Shown one piece after another: positions 34,165 through 41,924 of a DNA stretch of 53,168 bases. Position 1 is the first letter of the stretch. Each line of letters begins with the position of its first letter. Origin of the DNA: Gemmatimonadaceae bacterium (lineage in GTDB: Bacteria; Latescibacterota; UBA2968; UBA8231); contig PBSR01000201.1 in NCBI GenBank assembly GCA_002726335.1, positions 1 through 53,168 on the forward strand. Reading direction: 5' to 3'. The translations under genes were made by a program, and so were the position numbers. The notes beneath the pieces are model-generated. The model was given only the letters and a program-made list of their open reading frames with translations. It was not told where the DNA came from and made no database searches.

Positions 34165-35274
34165 TCACACCAATGAACACTTGGCGAGGCGCTTCAGGGC
34201 GGCCAGCTTCTCGAGCAATTCCTCGGGGGACAACACGATCTGATACGTACCGTCGGACCAGACGGACTTCAGCGAAGAAGCGACATGCGAAGGCCGTCCG
34301 CCTTCAGCATCCAGAATCTGCAGACGCCCGGCGGCCAGGGGCGGCCGAATCACGTAGCGGCACAGCTTCTCCAGGCGGACGCGGTCGGTGGCCTCCACAT
34401 GGGTGGCCGCGTGCAGTGAGAATCCCCGTGAAGAAAAGCACAACGGACCAGCGCGCACCCCTTCCTCCGGATCCAGCAGCCGCCGGCGCACTCGCTGTCC
34501 GGCCCGCGCGCCGGTGGCGATCTGGCCCTGCACCGAGGCCGCCGTAATCGTGGCTAACAGGGGTTCGTCCTCCCACAGTGGATCGACGTTGCCTTCTTCC
34601 AGCACGCCGCGCCGCTGCAGCAGGCGCACGACCCGCTTGGCCGTGGTCTCGACGATCTGCTGCACGTCGTCATCGCTCAGTTGCGGTACTCGCACGAAAC
34701 TCGGCGTGCCGTCTTGCCCGGTGACGTAGACGCCGTCTGGCATCAACACGTGAAAATGAGGATTCAGATTGAGCGCAGAGCCAAATCTCTGCACGAAACT
34801 CACCGAGCCACAGCCTCCGTCGGCGTGACCCTGCTGTCTGGCCTGTCGCCGATACCAGCCGTAGACGACGCGCAGGAAGATCGCCAGTACCGCGCTCACC
34901 AGCTTGCCGTCCCAGGCCAGGCGATAGCGAATCTCGAAGGGCAGACTCAGCACCCACTGGCGCACGGGCACCGGCGGCAGGACCTCGTCGACCAGGCGGG
35001 CGGCGGTGTCCACCATTCGCCGTCCCATGCAACTGGGACAGAAGGAACGTCGCTGGCAGGAAAACGCCACCACCCGCTCGTGAGCGCAGTCTTCACACCG
35101 AACCCGCAGGAAGCCATGTGCCAGGATGCCGCAATCAAGGTAGGCGCGCAGCTCCTTCTCGACGTGCGCCGGTAGCTGTCGATCAGAAGAGCGTGTTCGC
35201 TCGAGGAAGGTCTCCAGATGCTCAGCCAGGACTTGGTAGAGGGGCTCCTTCTCGGGCGTGCGGCGGCGGTAGGC
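34165..35274 (-). mobile_element. IS91-family insertion sequence remnant
   Basis: The stretch with transposase-like sequence. Its right edge is about 35274, where the plus strand switches to enolase-superfamily coding sequence (IGRDVDRIEEIYRM). Its left edge is uncertain, either near the transposase stop or beyond the 34090-34116 hairpin. No target duplication is expected for this family and none is seen. Confidence 0.6.
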
Positions 35275-35328
35275 ATTGGGCGTGACGTGGATCGGATCGA
35301 AGAGATCTATCGCATGGGGGCGGTGCAC
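34165..35328 (-). CDS. IS91-family (Y2/HUH) transposase, probably truncated
   Basis: A 387-residue frame of a rolling-circle IS91-type transposase. The N-terminal zinc-binding domain has CEDCAHERVVAFSCQRRSFC-PSC, preceded by the family's LEKELRAYLDCGILAHGF-like segment. The HUH motif is LNPHFHVLMPDGVYV, and the later LEKLCRYVIRPPLA carries a candidate catalytic Tyr. The first about 18 residues are read from antisense of the neighbouring dehydratase gene, so the native start is missing. The end (LEKLAALKRLAKCSLV) leaves family-like sequence abruptly after LEKLAAL, where relatives continue for tens of residues. Probably a dead remnant. Confidence 0.8.
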   Translation of the reverse strand: MHRPHAIDLFDPIHVTPNAYRRRTPEKEPLYQVLAEHLETFLERTRSSDRQLPAHVEKELRAYLDCGILAHGFLRVRCEDCAHERVVAFSCQRRSFCPSCMGRRMVDTAARLVDEVLPPVPVRQWVLSLPFEIRYRLAWDGKLVSAVLAIFLRVVYGWYRRQARQQGHADGGCGSVSFVQRFGSALNLNPHFHVLMPDGVYVTGQDGTPSFVRVPQLSDDDVQQIVETTAKRVVRLLQRRGVLEEGNVDPLWEDEPLLATITAASVQGQIATGARAGQRVRRRLLDPEEGVRAGPLCFSSRGFSLHAATHVEATDRVRLEKLCRYVIRPPLAAGRLQILDAEGGRPSHVASSLKSVWSDGTYQIVLSPEELLEKLAALKRLAKCSLV

Positions 35329-36297
35329 AGCTACTGGCGCAATGGACCTGTCCTCAACAATGCCCTGTCAGGTGTGGATCAGGCGTTGTGGGACATCAAG
35401 GGCAAACGAGCCAACATGCCTGTGTATCAACTGCTCGGGGGCAAGTGTCGCGAGGCGGCCGCCTGCTACGCCCACGCCGAAGGAACGACGAAGGAAGAGA
35501 TCGTCGATTCGATTCGCGGCTTCATGGAGGAGGGATATCAGTATATCCGCGTGCAGAAGGGTGGATACGGGGGGCTGTCACCGAATCGGCCAGCGCCGGA
35601 AGATTCGCCCGAGGGGGCCTACTACGATCCGCGCAGCTACGTAAGGGAGCATCTGGAGGTTTTCGAACACGTACGCGAGCAACTCGGTTTTGAGATCGAG
35701 CTGTGTCACGACATCCACGAGCGGCTGATCCCCATCGACGCCGTCGGTTTCGCCAAGGACATGGAGAAATTCAAGCTGTTCTTCCTGGAAGACCCGCTGG
35801 CACCCGAAGACATCGAGTGGTTCAGAAATATCCGCCAGCAGTGTTCCACGCCGATCGCCATGGGTGAATTGTTCAACCATCCCCTCGAGTGGCAGCCCCT
35901 GATCGAAGGGCGGCTCATCGACTTCATTCGCATGCACGTGTCACAGATGGGGGGCATCACGCCGGCAAAGGCTGTCGCTTCTTTCGCGCAGATGTATGGC
36001 ATCCGCACAGCCTGGCATGGCCCCGGCGACACCTCACCGGTGGGACATGCGGCGAATCTGCATCTGGATCTGTGGGCGCCGAACTTCGGCATCCAGGAGT
36101 GGTGCCGATTCCCGGAGGTCTGTTACGAGGTGTTTCCTGGCCTGCCTGAATTGCGTGGGGGTTATCTCTATCCGAATGACCAGCCCGGACTCGGCATCGA
36201 TGTTGATGAGGAGCACGCGGCGAAGTATCCGTGCCAGGACTCGGTTGAGATGTGGACGCAGACACGGTTACCCGACGGATCACCCGCTCGGCCGTGA
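35275..36297 (+). pseudogene. 5'-truncated RspA/mannonate dehydratase-type enolase-superfamily gene
   Basis: About 340 codons of a sugar-acid dehydratase. The metal ligands are visible: Asp in ELCHDIHERL, Glu in FFLEDPLAPED and Glu in AMGELFNHPLEW. The active-site His is in TAWHGPGDTSPVGHAAN, and the typical ending AAKYPCQDSVEMWTQTRLPD is intact. Homology begins at IGRDVDRIEEIYRM, so roughly the first 80 residues (most of the capping domain that shapes the substrate pocket) are gone. They are replaced by antisense IS91 sequence and are not found on the other side of the element. The barrel part is otherwise uninterrupted, so the loss is recent. Confidence 0.85.
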
Positions 36298-36371
36298 TGT
36301 CACGGAAGGGGATGGGTGAGGCGACACCTTCACCAGCCGACACGTCAGGTGGGGCAGCCTCTGACAGTGGG

Positions 36372-37070
36372 TCAGTTGAGCTGAATACGCACCTTCAGCC
36401 CGCGGGCTCGAGTCATGGGTTGCCAACGAACCCGACCCTCTTGCTTGCGAGATGTTGCGCTGCTCGGTTCCCGGCCGACCGTGCTGCCCACGATCAGACC
36501 CACCGTCGCCCCCATCACCACATCGGACAGATAGTGCTGTCGGCCTTCGATGCGTCCCGCCCCTGTGAGCACGGCCATGCCGTAGAAGGGCACCGACACC
36601 CACGAATTCGTCTGTCGCTGCACAAAGCGTGCGATGGCGAAGGTGTTGGCTGTGTGACCGGAGGGGAAGGATCGATGGTTTGCACCATTGGGTCGTAGCC
36701 GATGGCTGGCGACCTTTAGTGGGCCCACCACCAGTTGCGTGAGTCCGAGTGTGCGAGTCAGTCCGTAGCCGAAGTCTCGCAGGCCCCTGTGCTGCGTCGT
36801 ATGCCCCACACCCCATAGACCGATCGCGGCGGGAATGCTGAATGTGCCCGCTCCATAGACATCGGTGACTCGTGCCACACCATCCACGGAAGAGAGCTGA
36901 TCTCGCGGCGTATCATCGGTGGCATACGCGGCGGTGGCCAATGTGGCCCCCGCCCCAAGGGCCCAGGCATTCTCTGTCTGCCAAAGGTGGCCGGCATCCT
37001 GCGGTAAATCCTGGGCAGGAAGGGTCACGGCGGCGAGAATGCTGAGCAATTTGATCATCGAAACGGCCAT
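36372..37070 (-). CDS. PAP2-superfamily phosphatase, membrane or exported
   Basis: A protein of about 232 residues of the type 2 phosphatidic acid phosphatase family. All three signature blocks are present in order: KVASHRLRP, SFPSGHTANTFA, and GRIEGRQHYLSDV with the catalytic His and Asp. The N-terminus is hydrophobic (IKLLSILAAVTLPAQ), like a signal peptide, and several membrane segments follow. It may act on lipid phosphates or undecaprenyl pyrophosphate at the periplasmic face. The start is uncertain: ATG codons at 37124, 37103, 37070 and 37058 are all in frame and none has a clear ribosome site. Flanked by the dehydratase remnant and the frameshifted lipoprotein gene. Confidence 0.82.
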   Translation of the reverse strand: MAVSMIKLLSILAAVTLPAQDLPQDAGHLWQTENAWALGAGATLATAAYATDDTPRDQLSSVDGVARVTDVYGAGTFSIPAAIGLWGVGHTTQHRGLRDFGYGLTRTLGLTQLVVGPLKVASHRLRPNGANHRSFPSGHTANTFAIARFVQRQTNSWVSVPFYGMAVLTGAGRIEGRQHYLSDVVMGATVGLIVGSTVGREPSSATSRKQEGRVRWQPMTRARGLKVRIQLN

Positions 37071-37236
37071 CGAAGGGTGACGAGGATGGATCAAAGGTAG
37101 CATACCTCGTGCCAGCCCCATCAAAGAGGGAGGACGCCCCTGGCAACCGACGGTCGCTGCACGATCGGGCGCTGAGAATCGAGCAGGTGCTGAATCCTGC
37201 TCAGTTCACGTAAGCCACCGCACCCATGGTGGCCGA

Positions 37237-37606
37237 ATGGGAGCAAAGGGACTAAGTCTCCTTCTGCGCTTGTGGTGACGACGGATTGTCTTCTGGAAGT
37301 GACGAGTACCAATTGGAGATTTCTGCCACTCAACTGGCGGCGGGTTCGCAGATGTACTCGGTCACCTACTCCGTCACGGCGACGGGTGAAGCAGATGTCA
37401 CCTCTGTCGAATACACCGATGCTTCAGGTGACGCGATCTCTCTCTCAGATGTATCTCTGCCGTGGGAACTCACCTTCATCGCCAGCGGCGGGGCCACTGT
37501 AGCGCTGACCGCAGAAGGGACCGTCGACGGCAAACTCCTTATCGAGTACACCGCATCAGACAGTGCCGGATCGAACCGCTCGTCCAACCGGTCTTGTACT
37601 CGCTGA
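37237..37606 (+). pseudogene. Small MmpS-like lipoprotein gene with a frameshift
   Basis: From the ATG at 37237 the frame reads MGAKGLSLLLRLW and stops. One base out of phase it continues as CACGDDGLSSGSDEYQLEI for about 110 codons. Restoring one base near 37266 would give LLL-x-ACGDDG, a good lipobox, so this looks like a lipoprotein gene with a single-base deletion. The body (VTYSVTATGEADVTSVEYTD, DVSLPWELTF, TVALTAEGTVDGKLLIEY) resembles the small beta-sandwich of MmpS-type proteins with its SLPW motif; that is a pattern match only. The end (SNRSSNRSCTR) looks odd and may be damaged too. A sequencing or assembly error is possible. Confidence 0.5.
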
Positions 37607-37607
37607 C

Positions 37608-38579
37608 TCAGGTCCTCACTGCATCATCCGTGATTCGCTGCCATTCGGCCTCGAGACCGGGCAGGTTGCCCTCGAAACGTACCAGTTGGTAGATACCTTC
37701 GTCATCTGGCTCGTCGAAAGTGATTCTCACGTTGAGTCCCAGGATCTCGAAGACCGTACCAGACAGCGGGATCATTGCCGCCGAGGAAGGGCCATGCGCC
37801 CTCAGGACCCCCTCTTCTACAAAGACCGTGAATTCCTCTCCAGACTTGCGAGCCAGATAGCGCCCGGCGAAGCGCTCAGGTGAATGGGTGGGCGGGATCG
37901 ATGAATCCATGGCGGGCAGTTCGAGAAACTGGCACAGGAGGTGGTTGATTCGCTCGTGATTTCCATCCGAGATATCGATGACGCAGGTGGGGAAGGGGAG
38001 CCGCGCGACCAACTCATCGACGGTCTGGATGTAATCGGCGAAATAGGCGAGAACTGCCTCCTGTCCATCCAAGGGACTCGTCCGACCCCATTCGGAACGC
38101 TCGAGGACCTGCTCAAGAAAGGGGGCGAACCAATCGCCCCGGCAAGTGCAGGCCCGTTCAAGGGCGATGGCGGGATCCGGCAGGCCGAGGTAGACCAGCC
38201 GGGGGCGGAGGGGCTCGATCACCACAGCACAGGACATGACATAGCTCATGATCTCCTGTCGGCCGGTGCCATTCAGGAGCAGCACGTGGATGGGACTCTG
38301 GAAAAACGAGCTCTCCAGGATGGTGATATCGTCCGTTTCAGCCCAAGTATCACACATGGCCCTCCACTTCTTGGGGGCCTCGTCAAAGAGGCTGGCGTCA
38401 AAGTCGCCGGTGGTCATGTAATGGATGATGCGTTCATGCTCGAAGATCGGATGCGACGTGTCATGCTCGAAGAACCAGTTCGTCGTGGCGCCCTGCGCCT
38501 GTAGGTGCCGTGAAAGCAGGTGAGCCGTCGTGGACTTGCCCGAACCTGGCAGTCCGTCAAGTAGAACGCATTGGGTCAT
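37608..38579 (-). CDS. P-loop kinase-like protein with a C-terminal beta-rich domain
   Basis: A 323-residue protein. The Walker A is GLPGSGKSTTAHLLSRHL right after the start, as in small-molecule or nucleotide kinases (AAA_33/zeta-toxin-like fold). Downstream are WFFEHDTSHPIFEHE, TILESSFFQSPIH (a Walker-B-like position) and RPRLVYLGLPDPAIALER. From about residue 230 a separate beta-rich domain begins (FAGRYLARKSGEEFTVFVEE, then IYQLVRFEGNLPGLEAEW), similar in style to the DUF3471-type domains found at the end of esterases. The substrate is unknown. The ATG at 38579 is chosen because the Walker A follows directly; the longer open frame upstream is not protein-like. Divergent from parA. Confidence 0.7.
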   Translation of the reverse strand: MTQCVLLDGLPGSGKSTTAHLLSRHLQAQGATTNWFFEHDTSHPIFEHERIIHYMTTGDFDASLFDEAPKKWRAMCDTWAETDDITILESSFFQSPIHVLLLNGTGRQEIMSYVMSCAVVIEPLRPRLVYLGLPDPAIALERACTCRGDWFAPFLEQVLERSEWGRTSPLDGQEAVLAYFADYIQTVDELVARLPFPTCVIDISDGNHERINHLLCQFLELPAMDSSIPPTHSPERFAGRYLARKSGEEFTVFVEEGVLRAHGPSSAAMIPLSGTVFEILGLNVRITFDEPDDEGIYQLVRFEGNLPGLEAEWQRITDDAVRT

Positions 38580-38655
38580 AATGAATCGCTCACTTTGGCC
38601 GTAGTGACCGTTGGCCGGATTCCAGGTCAGGTAGCCAGGCAACTGAATCGCTGTC

Positions 38656-38685
38656 TTGCAGCGTCCGGCAGGTGTGTCGTAAGAT
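38656..38685 (+). promoter_or_regulatory. Predicted promoter of the ParA-DUF697 cassette
   Basis: TTGCAG (38656-38661), an 18 bp spacer and TAAGAT (38680-38685) in the 180 bp gap between the divergent kinase and parA genes. Confidence 0.33.
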
Positions 38686-38759
38686 GACTGGGGCGATCCG
38701 GCTACCGGTACCCTATCTTGGTCGTCAGGGGTGATCTTGAATCCAGAGAGAGCGTAGAG

Positions 38760-39470
38760 ATGATCATCAGTCTCGTGCAAACCAAAGGGGGCACCGGCAA
38801 GAGTGTGCTGGCGCTCAATCTGGCATATGCGCATAAACTGCAGAGGCGATTCGCCAACGTTTCCCTGATCGAGTTCGATCCGCAAGGTACGCTGAATTCC
38901 TGGTGGTTGCAGCGTCAATCCGAATCGACTGAGGATCGGTCAGTGACCTATCATCACGTATCTGATACCGACCTGGTGGCCCTGCGTGATCATCTCGGCA
39001 CCGTGACCTCACCCGACACGCTCGCTATCATCGATACGCCCGGAGAGAGTACGGGGAGAGTGCATACCAAGCTTGCTTGCGCTGTTTCAGATCTCGTGCT
39101 GATTCCCATGCGGGCGTCCACCAGCGACGAGGCTGCGCTGGCATATCATCTTCTGCCGATCATTCAAGAGATCCTCAGGCACGAACCTGAGAGGCGGGGA
39201 CGATTCCAGGTCTTGCCGACTTTCGTCAATCCACGATCCCACCCCGATACGGTCATCGACTACTTCCGGGAGATTCTCCCAGATGAGTTGGGGTGTCTCA
39301 ATGCCGTGCTGCCGTCCCGGTCAGTGTACGAGAACTTCAACCGCGATGGGATGCAGTTACACGAGTACGCACACAGCATTCGGACCAATCAGCGTGGGCT
39401 GCAGGCAGCACAGCGTGCCATCACGGACATCGATCGGATCACCGATGCCATTCTCCATCACCTCTCTTAG
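38760..39470 (+). CDS. ParA/Soj-type positioning ATPase
   Basis: A 236-residue MinD/ParA-family ATPase. The deviant Walker A with the signature lysine is QTKGGTGKSVLALNLAYA, the switch region is SLIEFDPQGTLNSWW, and Walker B is DTLAIIDTPGES. The C-terminal part (RTNQRGLQAAQRAITDIDRI) is normal for the family. It has no N-terminal helix-turn-helix and no ParB gene follows, so it resembles the small 'orphan' ParAs that place protein cargo (chemoreceptor arrays, carboxysomes) more than plasmid ParA. The start at 38760 excludes 14 unlikely upstream residues. It is followed 14 bp later by a DUF697 membrane protein. Confidence 0.88.
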   Translation: MIISLVQTKGGTGKSVLALNLAYAHKLQRRFANVSLIEFDPQGTLNSWWLQRQSESTEDRSVTYHHVSDTDLVALRDHLGTVTSPDTLAIIDTPGESTGRVHTKLACAVSDLVLIPMRASTSDEAALAYHLLPIIQEILRHEPERRGRFQVLPTFVNPRSHPDTVIDYFREILPDELGCLNAVLPSRSVYENFNRDGMQLHEYAHSIRTNQRGLQAAQRAITDIDRITDAILHHLS

Positions 39471-39484
39471 CTGACGAGCCGACC

Positions 39485-40120
39485 GTGGCCCCACCCAAAA
39501 GACGCAAGAAACTCCAGGCAGAATCCTTTGACACGGCCTCAGCTGTCCCGAAGCTGTCGCAGACGCCGGCGACCCCTGCGGATGAGACGCTGGACAAGGC
39601 ACTCGACCTGGTTGACGCTCTCGATGAACCGAGGCCTGCAGGCGTTGGCAAGGATCGATCGCTGCGGCTGATGCAGGCGCGTATCACGGTACACGGTTCT
39701 GTTCTGCTGGCGTCCGGCAGTGGCCTGATGCCGCTGCCACTTCTGGACGCAGTGGCCGTCACAGCCGTCCAGATCCGCATGATGAAAAAACTGGCGGCTC
39801 TCTACGACATGCCGTTCTCCGTCGGGCAGGGAAGATGGCTAATCCGATCTTTGGGAAGCTATGTCGTCAACACCACGTCCCTTTGGGGGATGGCCGGGTT
39901 CAGCAAGCTCATTCCGGGCATTGGGACCGTCCTGGGTGTGACCTCAATGACCCTGGTTGCCGGTGCTTTTACCTACGCCCTGGGCGGTGTTCTGATAAGG
40001 CATTTCGAGGGAGAAGGAGATCTGGAGAGTCTCAATCCTCAGGAGCACCGTACCGAGTTCAGGCGGGAGTTCAATGAGGCGGTAGAACCCAAGTCGGCGC
40101 ATCGGAACCCCCCTCGGTAA
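39485..40120 (+). CDS. DUF697-type membrane protein, first copy
   Basis: A 211-residue protein with a basic, low-complexity N-terminal tail (PPKRRKKLQAESF) and a DUF697-like hydrophobic domain from about residue 65. GSGLMPLPLLDAVAVTAVQI-RMMKKLAALYDMPFS is the recognisable core, followed by FSKLIPGIGTVLGVTSMTLV and a last helix ending IRHFEGEGDLESL. DUF697 domains also occur in YcjF and in some GTPase-linked proteins; their function is not settled. It uses a GTG start 14 bp after parA. The charged tail could face the ParA in the cytoplasm (inference). It shares clear similarity with the protein encoded 137 bp downstream. Confidence 0.75.
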   Translation: MAPPKRRKKLQAESFDTASAVPKLSQTPATPADETLDKALDLVDALDEPRPAGVGKDRSLRLMQARITVHGSVLLASGSGLMPLPLLDAVAVTAVQIRMMKKLAALYDMPFSVGQGRWLIRSLGSYVVNTTSLWGMAGFSKLIPGIGTVLGVTSMTLVAGAFTYALGGVLIRHFEGEGDLESLNPQEHRTEFRREFNEAVEPKSAHRNPPR

Positions 40121-40150
40121 GGATCTGCCCATCAGGGCAGACATTGGAGC

Positions 40151-40179
40151 TTGACCGGGGCTAGGTGCCACCTTAGTAT
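40151..40179 (+). promoter_or_regulatory. Predicted promoter of the second DUF697 gene
   Basis: TTGACC (40151-40156), a 17 bp spacer and TAGTAT (40174-40179). A perfect TCTGCCC-ATCA-GGGCAGA hairpin just upstream (40124-40141) may end the preceding transcript. Confidence 0.45.
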
Positions 40180-40256
40180 CGATAAATACGGGAGTCCGAG
40201 GTCTCGCCCAATCCATCACCGCGTCGCCGTGGCTACACGGCAGGGGAGCTATGATA

Positions 40257-40763
40257 ATGGCTAAAGTAACCGCAACTGCTGTCGAAGAGCCGGTCGTATC
40301 CGAAGCAGGAGAAGATGTGGTAGACGGAAATCGGGAGCGTGCTGCGAGCATCGTCACCAAATACGCCGCCGCAGCTGCTGCGGCGGGTCTGATCCCGATG
40401 CCTGCGGCTGATATCGCGGCGATCTCAGCCGTCCAAATCAAGATGGTGCATTCTCTAAGCAAGCTATATGGTGTGCCGTTCTCAGAGGAATGGGCAAGAT
40501 CGGCCGTGGCCTCACTCACTGGCAGTGTCGCCGCAGACGGAATCGGCCGGGTTGGCCTCGGCAGCATGTTGAAGCTCATCCCAGGCGTCGGACACGTTGC
40601 CAGTATGTTTGCCCTACCGGGAGTGGCCTGGGGAGCAACATCCGCCCTTGGTCAGATCTTTGCGCGCCACTTCGAAGACGGTGGTTCACTGCTCAATCTG
40701 AATCTGAAGGTGTGGCGGCCGATCTTCTGCGACAAGGTTGAGACGGCAAGCAAGCAGAACTAG
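40257..40763 (+). CDS. DUF697-type membrane protein, second copy
   Basis: A 168-residue paralogue of the preceding protein without its basic tail. The matching core is AAAGLIPMPAADIAAISAVQ-IKMVHSLSKLYGVPFSEEW, then LGSMLKLIPGVGHVASMF and a final ARHFEDGGSLLNLNL (compare IRHFEGEGDLESLNP in the first copy). The ATG at 40257 is favoured over 40251 because an AGGGGAG lies 8 nt upstream of it. It has its own predicted promoter. Two DUF697 proteins next to one ParA suggest a hetero-oligomeric membrane structure (inference). Confidence 0.75.
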   Translation: MAKVTATAVEEPVVSEAGEDVVDGNRERAASIVTKYAAAAAAAGLIPMPAADIAAISAVQIKMVHSLSKLYGVPFSEEWARSAVASLTGSVAADGIGRVGLGSMLKLIPGVGHVASMFALPGVAWGATSALGQIFARHFEDGGSLLNLNLKVWRPIFCDKVETASKQN

Positions 40764-40862
40764 ATGTGGTGATCTTCCAGCCCGTGGGGCGGTGATTTCC
40801 ACGGAAGTGAGAGCGATGCATCGGCCATAGGTCAATTGCGCCCGATCAGGTGAAGGGGAACC

Positions 40863-41153
40863 ATGGTACAGGCAATTTTCGCAGCGTTACTGAAATTCGT
40901 TTTGTTCCTCGGCCTACCTGCGATCGCCCTGTGGTTCGTGCTTACGTCTCTGACCGCCCCACTGGCAGCCGCCATGCCAGTCTACCTCAAGCTGGTTCTG
41001 ACGCCAGGGTGGTTTGTTGTAAGTTTCTTCACCGCCCTGTTAGGGTGGAAGAAGCGGTTCAGCTTCTGGACCTACTTCCTCATCTCCCTCGTGCTCAGTC
41101 CACTCGTGGGGATCATGGTCGTGATTTTCACCAACAGAAACGCTGACGAGTAG
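40863..41153 (+). CDS. Small integral membrane protein
   Basis: A 96-residue, very hydrophobic protein with three likely membrane helices (FAALLKFVLFLGLPAIALWF, VYLKLVLTPGWFVVSFFTAL, FWTYFLISLVLSPLVGIMVV) and a short polar end (FTNRNADE). An AAGGGGAA lies just before the ATG. I do not recognise a family. It lies 99 bp after the second DUF697 gene and 54 bp before the thioesterase, all on the plus strand. Confidence 0.6.
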   Translation: MVQAIFAALLKFVLFLGLPAIALWFVLTSLTAPLAAAMPVYLKLVLTPGWFVVSFFTALLGWKKRFSFWTYFLISLVLSPLVGIMVVIFTNRNADE

Positions 41154-41207
41154 GTCAGAGCCCGCTGCTGCGTGCGAGGGCCAGTGCACGAAGAAGAGGC
41201 CCGACCA

Positions 41208-41903
41208 GTGAACCCTCGCGTTCGTCTTTTCTGTGTGCCCTTTGCCGGTGGCAACGCATACTCCTACAAAGATCTGCAGGGCCACTTGGCCAGTTTCATC
41301 GAGCTGGCCGCCCTTGAGCTACCCGGACGGGGCCGACGGTTTGACGAACCGCTGTTGACCTGTCTCGACGAGATGGTCGCAGATCTTCACGCTCAGATTC
41401 ACAGTCAATGGAACGGGTCCTGTGCCCTCTATGGACACAGCATGGGTGGACGCCTGGCTGCGCTCGTGGCAAGACGGATGCTGCAGGAGGGGAGGGCTAC
41501 GCCCCTGCACCTGATCGTCAGCAGTTGCCCGGCACCATCGGCGGTTCGGCGGCGCCGGCGCCACCTGCTCCCCAGGGACGAATTTGTCAGTATGCTGTAT
41601 CAGATGGACTGCCCACCTGAAGTGCTGCAGAACGAAGAGTTGATGGAAGTCTTCGAGCCGGTGCTACGCGCCGACTTCGAAGCAAACGACACATTCCAGC
41701 ATATCTCCCAGACGCCACTTCACGTGCCGATCACGGCCATGCTTGGCACATCGGAAGAGACGACCCGTGAAGAGGTGCTCAAGTGGCAAGAAGAAACCAC
41801 CACCGAACTCTCTGTTCAGGAGTTCGATGGTGGCCATTTCTTCATCTTCGATCACCTGCCCGCCCTGGGCCGGATCATATCTGAGGCGCTTGTGGCTCGC
41901 TGA
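41208..41903 (+). CDS. Type II thioesterase of the NRPS cluster
   Basis: A 231-residue alpha/beta-hydrolase of the external (type II) thioesterase family that frees misprimed carrier proteins. It shows the family start RLFCVPFAGGNAYSYKDLQG, ALELPGRGRRFDEPL, the nucleophile motif LYGHSMGGRLAALVA, and the catalytic His in EFDGGHFFIFDH. The GTG at 41208 is chosen because an AAGAAGAGG precedes it by about 9 nt; the longer reading from 41172 lacks family-like sequence. It is encoded opposite to and converging on the NRPS operon, so it has a separate transcript. Confidence 0.92.
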   Translation: MNPRVRLFCVPFAGGNAYSYKDLQGHLASFIELAALELPGRGRRFDEPLLTCLDEMVADLHAQIHSQWNGSCALYGHSMGGRLAALVARRMLQEGRATPLHLIVSSCPAPSAVRRRRRHLLPRDEFVSMLYQMDCPPEVLQNEELMEVFEPVLRADFEANDTFQHISQTPLHVPITAMLGTSEETTREEVLKWQEETTTELSVQEFDGGHFFIFDHLPALGRIISEALVAR

Positions 41904-41924
41904 GGAGAAGCGACGTCCCCAGGA

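Noticed and set aside
35218..36297. An intact dehydratase starting at 35218
   Set aside because: The first about 19 residues of that reading are antisense transposase sequence, and the N-terminal capping domain of the family is missing, so it is listed as a truncated pseudogene.
38760..39470. A plasmid or phage partition locus
   Set aside because: No ParB, no centromere-like repeats and no replication gene are nearby; the next genes encode DUF697 membrane proteins.
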